Source: Lysobacteraceae bacterium PS02340 (GTDB lineage: Bacteria; Pseudomonadota; Gammaproteobacteria; Xanthomonadales; Xanthomonadaceae). Taken from it: DNA of 64,000 bases. The translations under genes and the position numbers were made by a program. The stretch lies in NCBI GenBank assembly GCA_029959605.1, contig JASCOC010000001.1, positions 186,001 through 250,000 of the forward strand, written 5' to 3'. Below the pieces are notes generated by a model. That model searched no databases, was not told where the DNA came from, and saw only the letters and a program-made list of their open reading frames with translations. Positions 16,814-26,859 of this stretch are shown here, piece after piece. Positions within the stretch are counted from its first letter, which is position 1. Every line of letters begins with the position of its first letter.

Positions 16814-17077
16814 ATGGGTATGTTCGATTTCCTCAAGCCGAAGAAGAACACCGCCTCGATCGCGAAAGACCGGTTGCGCATCATCGTCGCGCAGGAGCGG
16901 ACCAATCGCGGCGCCCCCGATTACCTCCCGCTGCTGCAGCGCGAGCTGCTCGAAGTGATCCGCAAGTACGTCAGCATCGACGTCGAAGCGGTGAAGGTGG
17001 ATCTGGTCAAGGACGGCGACCACGACGTGCTCGACATTTCGGTCGCCCTGCCCGAAGAGCGTCAGGCCACCGCCTGA
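16814..17077 (+). CDS. minE: Cell division topological specificity factor MinE
   Basis: 87 residues, two bases after minD. It contains the N-terminal membrane-targeting stretch [20 protein letters not shown], then the MinD-binding strand [11 protein letters not shown] and the dimerisation domain ([16 protein letters not shown]). It stimulates MinD ATPase and restricts MinCD to the poles. Completes the minCDE operon. Confidence 0.96.
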   Translation: MGMFDFLKPKKNTASIAKDRLRIIVAQERTNRGAPDYLPLLQRELLEVIRKYVSIDVEAVKVDLVKDGDHDVLDISVALPEERQATA

Positions 17078-17086
17078 GTCGTACGG

Positions 17087-17611
17087 GTGGATGCGCCACG
17101 CGACATCGAAACGGCCGACGCGGCCGGACACGTGCTGTGTCTGGCCGACATCGGATTCGACGCGCCCGCCGCCCTGCTCGCCCGTTACGGACTGACCCTG
17201 CATCGCGTTCCCGACGGCGCGCCGATCCCGGGCAGTTACTGGGGCGCGCCGGAGGCCGGGATCATCGGTGTCGACGTGCACGCGCGTGGCGATACGCCGG
17301 TGCATTCGCTGCTGCACGAAGCCGGCCATCTGATCGTGCTGCCGCCCGAGCGCCGCGCCGCGGTGCACACCGATGCGACCGATTCGGTCGAGGAAGAAGA
17401 CGCGACCTGCTATCTGCAGATCGTGCTCGCCGATACGTTGCCCGGCGTCGGTCGCGCGCGCCTGATGGCGGACATGGACACCTGGGGCTACACCTTCCGC
17501 CTGGGTTCGGCGCGCGCGTGGTTCGAACACGACGCCGAGGACGCGCGCAGCTGGCTGATCGCGCGCGATCTGCTGCCCGCGGTGGACCGTCTGGACGCTG
17601 TCGCGCTGTAG
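17087..17611 (+). CDS. HExxH-containing protein, unknown
   Basis: 174 residues from a GTG nine bases after the minE stop, so likely on the minCDE transcript. The motif HEAGH (residues 77-81, in SLLHEAGHLIVLPPE) is of the zincin type; a Cys at about 108 and Glu-rich SVEEEDATCYLQ follow. There is no signal peptide or transmembrane helix, so it is probably cytosolic. No family recognised. A metallopeptidase-like function is suggested by the motif alone; a third zinc ligand could be one of the downstream Glu residues. Confidence 0.75.
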   Translation: MDAPRDIETADAAGHVLCLADIGFDAPAALLARYGLTLHRVPDGAPIPGSYWGAPEAGIIGVDVHARGDTPVHSLLHEAGHLIVLPPERRAAVHTDATDSVEEEDATCYLQIVLADTLPGVGRARLMADMDTWGYTFRLGSARAWFEHDAEDARSWLIARDLLPAVDRLDAVAL

Positions 17612-17730
17612 ACGCGCGAGGCGGAGAACACGCGTGCGCAAGCGCGCGCAGTCGCGTCGGCACATCGACACTTGCAGCCCCGTGGACGGCGCACTAGCCT
17701 CCCCGTTCCCTAGCTGACCGGAAGCTGTCC

Positions 17731-19767
17731 GTGAAACAACGCCACGCCCTGCTCGCCCTCGCCGTGGCCGCGAGCCTGACGCTCGCCGGCTGCAACCGCT
17801 CCGAATCCCCCGATGACGCGACGCCTGCAAGCACTGCCGCAGCGCCGGCCGGCGAGACCGCCGACCAGTTCATCGCGCGCGTCAACGAGGAAGTGCGCAC
17901 GCTGATGCCGGAACTGACCGCCTCGCAGTGGCTGTCGGCGACCTACATCAACGACGACAGCCAGCTGCTGGCGGCGAAGTACAACGAGCGCTACCTCGCC
18001 CAGCTCAACAGCTGGATCGAACAGTCGCGCAAGTTCGAAGGCCAGCAGATGTCGCCCGAGACCGCGCGCGCGATCAACCTGCTCAAGCTCGGCGCATCGA
18101 TGCCGCCGCCGCGCAATCCCGAACACCTCGCCGAACTGACCCGGATCGCGTCCAAGATGGAGGGCACCTACGGTGCAGGCCAGTACTGCACCGGCGAAGG
18201 CGAAGCGCGCAGCTGTCGCCAGCTGGGCCAGCTCGAAGACGTGCTGCGCAGCAGCCGCGACTACGACGCGCAACTCGACGCCTGGCAGGGCTGGCACACG
18301 ATCGCCCAGCCGATGCGCGCGGACTACACGCGATTCGTCGAACTCGTGAACGAAGGTTCACGCGACCTTGGCTTCGCCGATGCGGGTGAGGCCTGGCGTT
18401 CGGGCTACGACATGCCGCCGGCCGAGCTCGCCGCCGAGACCGACCGTCTGTGGAACCAGGTCAAGCCGCTCTACGAGCAGTTGCACTGCTACACGCGCAC
18501 GCGCCTGGAAGCGCGTTATCCCGGCCGCGGCACCGTAGACGGCGGCCTGTTGCCGGCGCATCTGATGGGCAACATGTGGCAGCAGGACTGGGGCAACCTC
18601 TGGGACGTGCTGCAGCCCTACCCCAATGCGGGCGACCTCGACATCACCGGCACGCTGGAGCGGGACTACCAGGCGCTGCTCAACGAACGCATGGTCAAGG
18701 AGAACGCGCTGATCGATTCGGATCGCCGCGCCGACATCGCCCAGGCCGCGCTGACCGAAAACGCCAAGCGCATGAACCAGCGCGCCGAGGATTTCTACAC
18801 CTCGCTGGGCATGCCCAAGCTGCCGGAGAGCTTCTGGACGAAGACGCAGTTCGTGAAGCCGCGCGACCGCGACGTGGTCTGCCACGCCAGCGCCTGGGAC
18901 ATGGGCGTCAAGATCGGTGAGGGTGCCGATGCCCAGCCGGACGTGCGCACCAAGATGTGCACCAAGCCGAACGAGGAAGATTTCACGACGATCTACCACG
19001 AGCTCGGCCACGTCTATTACTACCTCGCTTACAACGGCCGTCCGCCGCTGTTCCAGACCGGTGCGCACGACGGCTTCCACGAGGCAATCGGCGACACGAT
19101 CGTGCTGTCGATGACGCCGCAGTACCTGCAGTCGATCGGCCTGGTCGGCGAGCAGCAGCAGACGCAGGAATCGCTGGTCAACTCGCAGATGCGCATGGCG
19201 CTGGCGAAGGTGTCGTTCCTGCCGTTCGGCCTGATGATCGACCGCTGGCGCTGGGGCGTGTTCGACGGCTCGATCACCCCGGAGAACTACAACAGCGCGT
19301 GGTGGGCGCTGAAGGCGCAGTACCAGGGCGTCGCCCCGGCCACCGCACGCGGCGAGGAATTCTTCGACGCCGGCGCCAAGTACCACGTGCCGGGCAACAC
19401 GCCCTACACGCGCTACTTCCTGTCGCACGTGCTGCAGTTCCAGTTCTACAAGGCGCTGTGCGATGCGTCCGGTTATACCGGCCCGTTGAACCAGTGCAGC
19501 TTCTACGGCAACAAGGCCGCCGGCGAGAAGTTCTGGGCGATGCTTGAGAAGGGCAACAGCCAGCCCTGGCAGCAGACGCTGAAGGAACTGACCGGCGGCG
19601 AGCAGATGGATGCCGCACCGGTGCTCGAGTACTTCGCACCGCTGCAGACGTGGCTGACCCAGCAGAACGAAGGCAAGACCTGTGGCTGGACCGCACCGGC
19701 CACCGCGCAGTCGCCCGCGCCTGCGCCGGCCGCGCAGCCCGCCGCACCGGCGCCCACGCAGGGTTGA
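17731..19767 (+). CDS. M2 family peptidyl-dipeptidase A (bacterial ACE homologue)
   Basis: 678 residues from a GTG that begins a lipoprotein signal (SLTLAGCNRSE: lipobox Leu-Ala-Gly-Cys at about 22-25). The zinc motif HELGHVYYY (about 420-428) and the downstream Glu in FHEAIGDTI are the M2 gluzincin signature. The family removes C-terminal dipeptides; Xanthomonas homologues (XcACE) are known. A Pro/Ala-rich tail follows the catalytic domain. Predicted to sit on the periplasmic face as a lipoprotein. Monocistronic, ending at an intrinsic terminator. Confidence 0.93.
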   Translation: MKQRHALLALAVAASLTLAGCNRSESPDDATPASTAAAPAGETADQFIARVNEEVRTLMPELTASQWLSATYINDDSQLLAAKYNERYLAQLNSWIEQSRKFEGQQMSPETARAINLLKLGASMPPPRNPEHLAELTRIASKMEGTYGAGQYCTGEGEARSCRQLGQLEDVLRSSRDYDAQLDAWQGWHTIAQPMRADYTRFVELVNEGSRDLGFADAGEAWRSGYDMPPAELAAETDRLWNQVKPLYEQLHCYTRTRLEARYPGRGTVDGGLLPAHLMGNMWQQDWGNLWDVLQPYPNAGDLDITGTLERDYQALLNERMVKENALIDSDRRADIAQAALTENAKRMNQRAEDFYTSLGMPKLPESFWTKTQFVKPRDRDVVCHASAWDMGVKIGEGADAQPDVRTKMCTKPNEEDFTTIYHELGHVYYYLAYNGRPPLFQTGAHDGFHEAIGDTIVLSMTPQYLQSIGLVGEQQQTQESLVNSQMRMALAKVSFLPFGLMIDRWRWGVFDGSITPENYNSAWWALKAQYQGVAPATARGEEFFDAGAKYHVPGNTPYTRYFLSHVLQFQFYKALCDASGYTGPLNQCSFYGNKAAGEKFWAMLEKGNSQPWQQTLKELTGGEQMDAAPVLEYFAPLQTWLTQQNEGKTCGWTAPATAQSPAPAPAAQPAAPAPTQG

Positions 19768-19792
19768 TCCAGCATCGCGTGAACCACGAAGA

Positions 19793-19818
19793 AGGGCCGG
19801 CATCCGCCGGCCCTTTTT
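19793..19818 (+). terminator. Intrinsic terminator of the M2 peptidase gene
   Basis: A perfect nine-base stem AGGGCCGGC/GCCGGCCCT (19793-19801 and 19806-19814) with loop ATCC, followed directly by a T run (19814-19818). It lies 25 bases after the stop codon and between convergent genes, so it may serve both. Confidence 0.9.
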
Positions 19819-19839
19819 CGTTTCCGCCGATGACTGAAC

Positions 19840-21090
19840 TCACATCTGGTCGGTGGGCTCCAGCGATGCGGGATCGCGCGGACAGCCCGGCGGTCGTGCG
19901 CCGCGCGCGAGTTCCCAGCGCCAGAACATCCAGCCGACCAGCATGAACGCTGCCGAGGTCACCGCCAGCAGCAACGGCTGGTGGCTGACCAGCGGCGACA
20001 GCAGGCCGGCGACCGCGGCATTGAGCACCAGGCCGGTAAAGGCCTGCAGCGACGACGCCGAACCGCGCTGGCGCGGATACATGTCGAGGATCGCGAGCGT
20101 CAGGATCGGGAACGTCAGCGCGATGCCGAACGAATTGAGCATCGCCGGCATCACCGCCCACGGAATCGCGGGCTGGTCGACCAGCAGGTTGTAGGCGACG
20201 TTGAGCGCAACCGCGACGCCACTGCAGGCGAAGCCGATGTTGGCCAGCCGCGTGCCGGTGATGCGACCCGCCGCGCGCCCCGACACCCAGGAGCCGAGCA
20301 TCATGCCGCTGATCATCGGCACGAAGAACCAGCCGAACTGGCGCTCGTTGAGGCCCAGCACGTCGACCACGAACACCGGCGTCGACGCGATGTACAGGAA
20401 CAGCGCCGAGAAGTTGAACGCACCGGCCGCGGCGATGCGCTGGAAACGCCGGTTGGCGACGATCGACACGTAGTCGCGCAGCAAACGCCGCGGCGCGAGC
20501 GAGATCCGGTGCTCGCGCGGATGGGTTTCCGGCAACCATCGCCACACCACCACCAGCAGCACCAGCGAGAACGCGACAAGGAACCAGAAGATCAGCGGCC
20601 AGCGCCCCCAGCCCAGCAACCAGCCGCCGATGATCGGCGCGATCGCCGGCGCGATGCTGAAGATCATCATGACCTGGCTCATCAGCCGCTGCGCATCGTC
20701 GCCCTGCAGCACGTCGCGGATCACCGCGCGGCCGACGATCAGACCCACGCCGGCCGACAGCCCCTGCAGCGCGCGGAACGACAGCAGCATGGTCAGATCG
20801 GTCGAGAGCGCGCAGCCCACAGAGGCCACTACGAAAATGGCCAGCCCGCCGAGGATCACCGCGCGCCGGCCGATCGCGTCCGACAGCGGCCCGTGGACGA
20901 TGCTCATCAGCGCGTAGGCAATCAGATACACCGCGATCGTCTGCTGCATCGCGGCCGGGTCTGCATCGAGATCGCGGCCCATGGCCGGAAACGCCGGGAA
21001 GATCGTGTCGATCGAGAACGGCCCGAACATCGCCAGGCCCGCCAGCAGCAGGGCCAGCGTGCGGATCGACGGCATGCGCGGCTGTCTCAT
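19840..21090 (-). CDS. Bcr/CflA family multidrug efflux transporter
   Basis: 416 residues from the ATG at 21090 (a second ATG is at 21075; longer readings add a non-membrane stretch). Twelve hydrophobic helices and the MFS signature between helices 2 and 3 (GPLSDAIGRRAVILGGL) are clear. The opening FGPFSIDTIFPAFPAM (with the acidic residue in helix 1) and GLSAGVGLIVGRAVIRD in helix 5 are the DHA1 Bcr/CflA pattern. These pumps export chloramphenicol, bicyclomycin or similar drugs by proton antiport. No neighbouring regulator gene. Confidence 0.92.
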   Translation of the reverse strand: MRQPRMPSIRTLALLLAGLAMFGPFSIDTIFPAFPAMGRDLDADPAAMQQTIAVYLIAYALMSIVHGPLSDAIGRRAVILGGLAIFVVASVGCALSTDLTMLLSFRALQGLSAGVGLIVGRAVIRDVLQGDDAQRLMSQVMMIFSIAPAIAPIIGGWLLGWGRWPLIFWFLVAFSLVLLVVVWRWLPETHPREHRISLAPRRLLRDYVSIVANRRFQRIAAAGAFNFSALFLYIASTPVFVVDVLGLNERQFGWFFVPMISGMMLGSWVSGRAAGRITGTRLANIGFACSGVAVALNVAYNLLVDQPAIPWAVMPAMLNSFGIALTFPILTLAILDMYPRQRGSASSLQAFTGLVLNAAVAGLLSPLVSHQPLLLAVTSAAFMLVGWMFWRWELARGARPPGCPRDPASLEPTDQM

Positions 21091-21324
21091 GCGGACACCC
21101 GCGACGCGTTCGCGACGGCTGCATCGGAGAGCGCCGACGCGCAGGCGACGACAGGGCAACAGGATTCGGGCATCGGGACACCGGCAGACGTCCGCATTCA
21201 CGGACCGGGCGCGGCGCAGGCGCCGCTCGGAAGCGCGACATCATAGGCCGGCCGATGCGTACGCCCCGGCAACGGCGCGTTCCGTCGGGCCCTCGCGGCA
21301 TGCGCGGGCGCGCGGAGGGGCCGG

Positions 21325-21330
21325 TATACT
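21325..21330 (+). promoter_or_regulatory. -10 element for the glycine riboswitch/gcvP transcript
   Basis: TATACT at 21325-21330, a near-consensus -10, lies about 15 bases before the first riboswitch helix. No convincing -35 is seen 17 bases upstream. The 230 bases between the MFS start and this site hold nothing else I can identify. Confidence 0.45.
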
Positions 21331-21344
21331 GCGCCGCGTATGCA

Positions 21345-21530
21345 GTGGGAGAAGCGGGCGCCCCTCGTGAGCGTCCCTGCCGTAGGCGCAACCGCCCGGA
21401 ATCGCTCAGGCCCAGTACCGCTGCAGCGGCAACACTCTGGAGAGACCGGAGGCCCGTCGAGGGCGCATCCGGCGCCGAAGGGGCACGAAGCGCACCGCTT
21501 CCAAACTCTCAGGCAAAAGGACAGAGGGGC
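21345..21530 (+). promoter_or_regulatory. Tandem glycine riboswitch
   Basis: Two consecutive glycine aptamers. The first opens with GTGGGAGAAGCG (21345) and contains CGTAGGCGCAACC and GGAATCGCTCAGGC (to about 21412). The second opens with ACTCTGGAGAGACCGG (21433) and contains GCGCCGAAGGGGC and AAACTCTCAGGCAAAAGGAC (to about 21521), the strongly conserved aptamer core. It ends about 100 bases before the gcvP ATG. Riboswitches of this class turn on glycine cleavage genes when glycine is plentiful. The first aptamer is further from consensus at its 3' side (CAGGCCCAGTACC) than the second. Confidence 0.9.
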
Positions 21531-21630
21531 ACGCGGAAGACCGGCGGTCTTCATGCCTTCGTCGTCCCGAATGGATCGACGCGGGCCTGCGCCGGCATTC
21601 CAGAGCCCCGCCTTTTTCCGGATGCCCGCC

Positions 21631-24510
<2,880 letters not shown>

Positions 24511-24569
24511 TCCGACGATGCGGATCGGCCGGCAAGGTACCGGTCGATCTGCGAATTGCGTCACAACCT

Positions 24570-24591
24570 GACCCGACCGTACGGTCGGGTC
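24570..24591. repeat. 22-bp perfect palindrome
   Basis: GACCCGACCGTACGGTCGGGTC, two perfectly matched 11-base halves. As RNA it could be a short gcvP terminator, but with almost no loop and only TCTGTTGT after it. As DNA, the core GACCGTACGGTC resembles operators of TetR-type repressors. It lies 60 bases after gcvP and 115 before the start of the MHYT-GGDEF-EAL gene. Confidence 0.8.
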
Positions 24592-24706
24592 TGTTGTATC
24601 CGCTCCCCGCAATGAATCGTGCCGCGTCGCGACGGGCCTCACCATTTCCGGACATTGGCACGCGGGTTGCTTCTGAGGCTCAGCCTCCCCCGCTCCGGTC
24701 CAGTCC

Positions 24707-26764
24707 ATGCTCGTCGGCACCTACAACCCGCTGCTCGTCGCCATCTCGTACGTCGTCGCCGCATTCGCGTCCTATGTCGCACTCGACATGGCCGGCCGGA
24801 TCGCCGCGAGTGATGGCTGGGCCTCGCGCAGCTGGCTGATCGGCGGCGCGGTCGCGATGGGCTTCGGCATCTGGTCGATGCATTTCCTCGGCATGCTCGC
24901 GTTCGAGCTGCCGATCCCGCAGGGCTACGACCTCGCGGTGACGCTGTATTCGCTGCTGATCGCGATCTGCAGCTCGGCCTACGCGCTGCACGTGATCTCC
25001 GGACGCGACCTGCCGGCGCGCAAGCTCGGCATCGCGGCACTGATCCTCGGCGCCGGCATCGCGGCGATGCATTACGTCGGCATGGAAGCCATGCATATGC
25101 AGCCGGGCATCGACTACCACCCGGGCTGGTTCGCGCTGTCGATCGTGATCGCGATCGCCGCCGCCGGCGCCGCGCTGTGGATCGCGTTCTCGCTGCGCCG
25201 CGAGGGCGCGGGCGTGGTGCGCGCGCGCAGCCTGGCGGCGCTGGTGATGGGCGTGGCGGTCGTCGGCATGCACTACACGGGCATGGCCGCGGCCGGCTTT
25301 CCCGAAGGCAGCATCTGCGGCGCGGCGATCGCCGGCGGCATCTCGCCGCAGTGGCTGGCCAGCCTGGTCGGCGCGACGACGTTCGCGATCCTCGGCTTGG
25401 CGCTGACCACGTCGATCCTCGACCGCCGCCTGCAGGAACGCACCACGCTGCTCAGCGATTCGCTCAAGAAAGCGAACCAGGAACTGACCTATCTCGCTCT
25501 GCACGACAACCTGACCAAGCTGCCGAACCGCCTGCTGCTCGAGGATCGCCTCGAACATGCGATCCGCCGCGCGGTGCGCAACGGCAACCGCTTCGCACTA
25601 CTGTTCGTCGATCTCGACGGCTTCAAGGCGGTCAACGATGCCTACGGCCATCCGGTCGGCGACCGTCTGCTGCTGCAGGTCGCGCGTCACCTCGCCGCCG
25701 AGATCCGCGCCGAAGACACGCTGGCGCGGCTGGGCGGCGACGAGTTCGTCGTGCTCGCCGACATCAAGGAGCCGGGCGACGCGGCGACACTGGCCGACAA
25801 GCTGCTGCAGACGGTGTCGATGCCGGTGCAGATCGAGGGCGGCGAACTCAACGTGACCGGCAGCATCGGCATCGCGATCTTCGGCGCCGACGGCACCAGC
25901 GCGCGCGAACTGATGACCAACGCAGATGCGGCGATGTACTCGGCCAAGGACCAGGGCCGCAACGCCTACTGCTTCTTCGAGCCATCGATGAATCGCGGCG
26001 CCCACGCCGAACTCGCGCTGATCCAGGATCTGCGCCGGGCACTGGCGCTGGGCCAGTTCACGCTCAACTACCAGCCCAAACTGCGCGCACCCGACGGCCC
26101 GCTGGTCGGCCTCGAAGCGCTGCTGCGCTGGCACCATCCCGAGCGCGGGCTGGTGATGCCGGACACCTTCATTCCGCTGGCCGAGAAGACCGGCCTGATC
26201 CTGGAAATCGGCCGCTGGGTCATCAACGAGGCCTGCCGCCAGCTGATGGAATGGCGCGCGCTCGGCCGCGACGTGCCGTCGGTGTCGGTGAACCTGTCGG
26301 CGACCCAGTTCCGCTCGCCCGGCCTGCTCGGCAAGATCAAGGAAGCGCTCGCGCGCCACGGCATGCCGCCGTCTTCGCTGGTCCTGGAAATCACCGAGTC
26401 GACCGCGATGCACGATCCGGAAGCCAGCCTGGCGATCCTGCAGCGGCTGTCGGCGCTGGGGGTGCAGATCTCGATCGACGATTTCGGCACCGGCTATTCC
26501 AGCCTGCTGTATCTCAAGCGGCTGCCGGCCAGCGAACTCAAGATCGACCGCGCTTTCGTCAAGGACCTGGTCGCCGGCAGCGAGGACGCCGCGATCGTCT
26601 CGGCGATCATCGCGCTCGGGCGTACCTTGAACCTGTCGGTGATCGCCGAAGGCGTGGAGACCGAGGCGCAGCAGCGGCTGCTGACCGAACTGGGTTGCAC
26701 CTCGTTGCAGGGCTTCCACTTCGGCATGCCCGGCGACGCCGCGTCGATCGGCGCGCGACTCTAA
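24707..26764 (+). CDS. MHYT-GGDEF-EAL c-di-GMP signalling protein
   Basis: 685 residues. The N-terminal MHYT sensor (about 1-240) has seven hydrophobic helices with three copies of the metal/gas-binding motif (MHFLGM, MHYVGM, MHYTGM). The GGDEF domain (about 265-425) keeps LGGDEF, so cyclase activity is possible. The EAL domain (about 440-680) keeps EALLRW, NLSATQF, DDFGTGYSSL and EGVET, the metal-binding set for phosphodiesterase activity. MHYT domains are proposed to sense O2, CO or NO through copper. Net direction of c-di-GMP turnover cannot be told. Convergent with another EAL gene. Confidence 0.95.
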   Translation: MLVGTYNPLLVAISYVVAAFASYVALDMAGRIAASDGWASRSWLIGGAVAMGFGIWSMHFLGMLAFELPIPQGYDLAVTLYSLLIAICSSAYALHVISGRDLPARKLGIAALILGAGIAAMHYVGMEAMHMQPGIDYHPGWFALSIVIAIAAAGAALWIAFSLRREGAGVVRARSLAALVMGVAVVGMHYTGMAAAGFPEGSICGAAIAGGISPQWLASLVGATTFAILGLALTTSILDRRLQERTTLLSDSLKKANQELTYLALHDNLTKLPNRLLLEDRLEHAIRRAVRNGNRFALLFVDLDGFKAVNDAYGHPVGDRLLLQVARHLAAEIRAEDTLARLGGDEFVVLADIKEPGDAATLADKLLQTVSMPVQIEGGELNVTGSIGIAIFGADGTSARELMTNADAAMYSAKDQGRNAYCFFEPSMNRGAHAELALIQDLRRALALGQFTLNYQPKLRAPDGPLVGLEALLRWHHPERGLVMPDTFIPLAEKTGLILEIGRWVINEACRQLMEWRALGRDVPSVSVNLSATQFRSPGLLGKIKEALARHGMPPSSLVLEITESTAMHDPEASLAILQRLSALGVQISIDDFGTGYSSLLYLKRLPASELKIDRAFVKDLVAGSEDAAIVSAIIALGRTLNLSVIAEGVETEAQQRLLTELGCTSLQGFHFGMPGDAASIGARL

Positions 26765-26859
26765 CGGCCCACCGGATTCGCGGGAGGCGTCGGATCCGGT
26801 GATCCGCAGCCGACAGCGCGTGCGCTGCGCGCCGAGACCGGCGGCGCGAATGCGTGGCG

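Noticed and set aside
21340..21630. Upstream in-frame extension of gcvP beginning inside the glycine riboswitch.
   Set aside because: These 97 codons translate the riboswitch RNA; the conserved protein starts at 21631.
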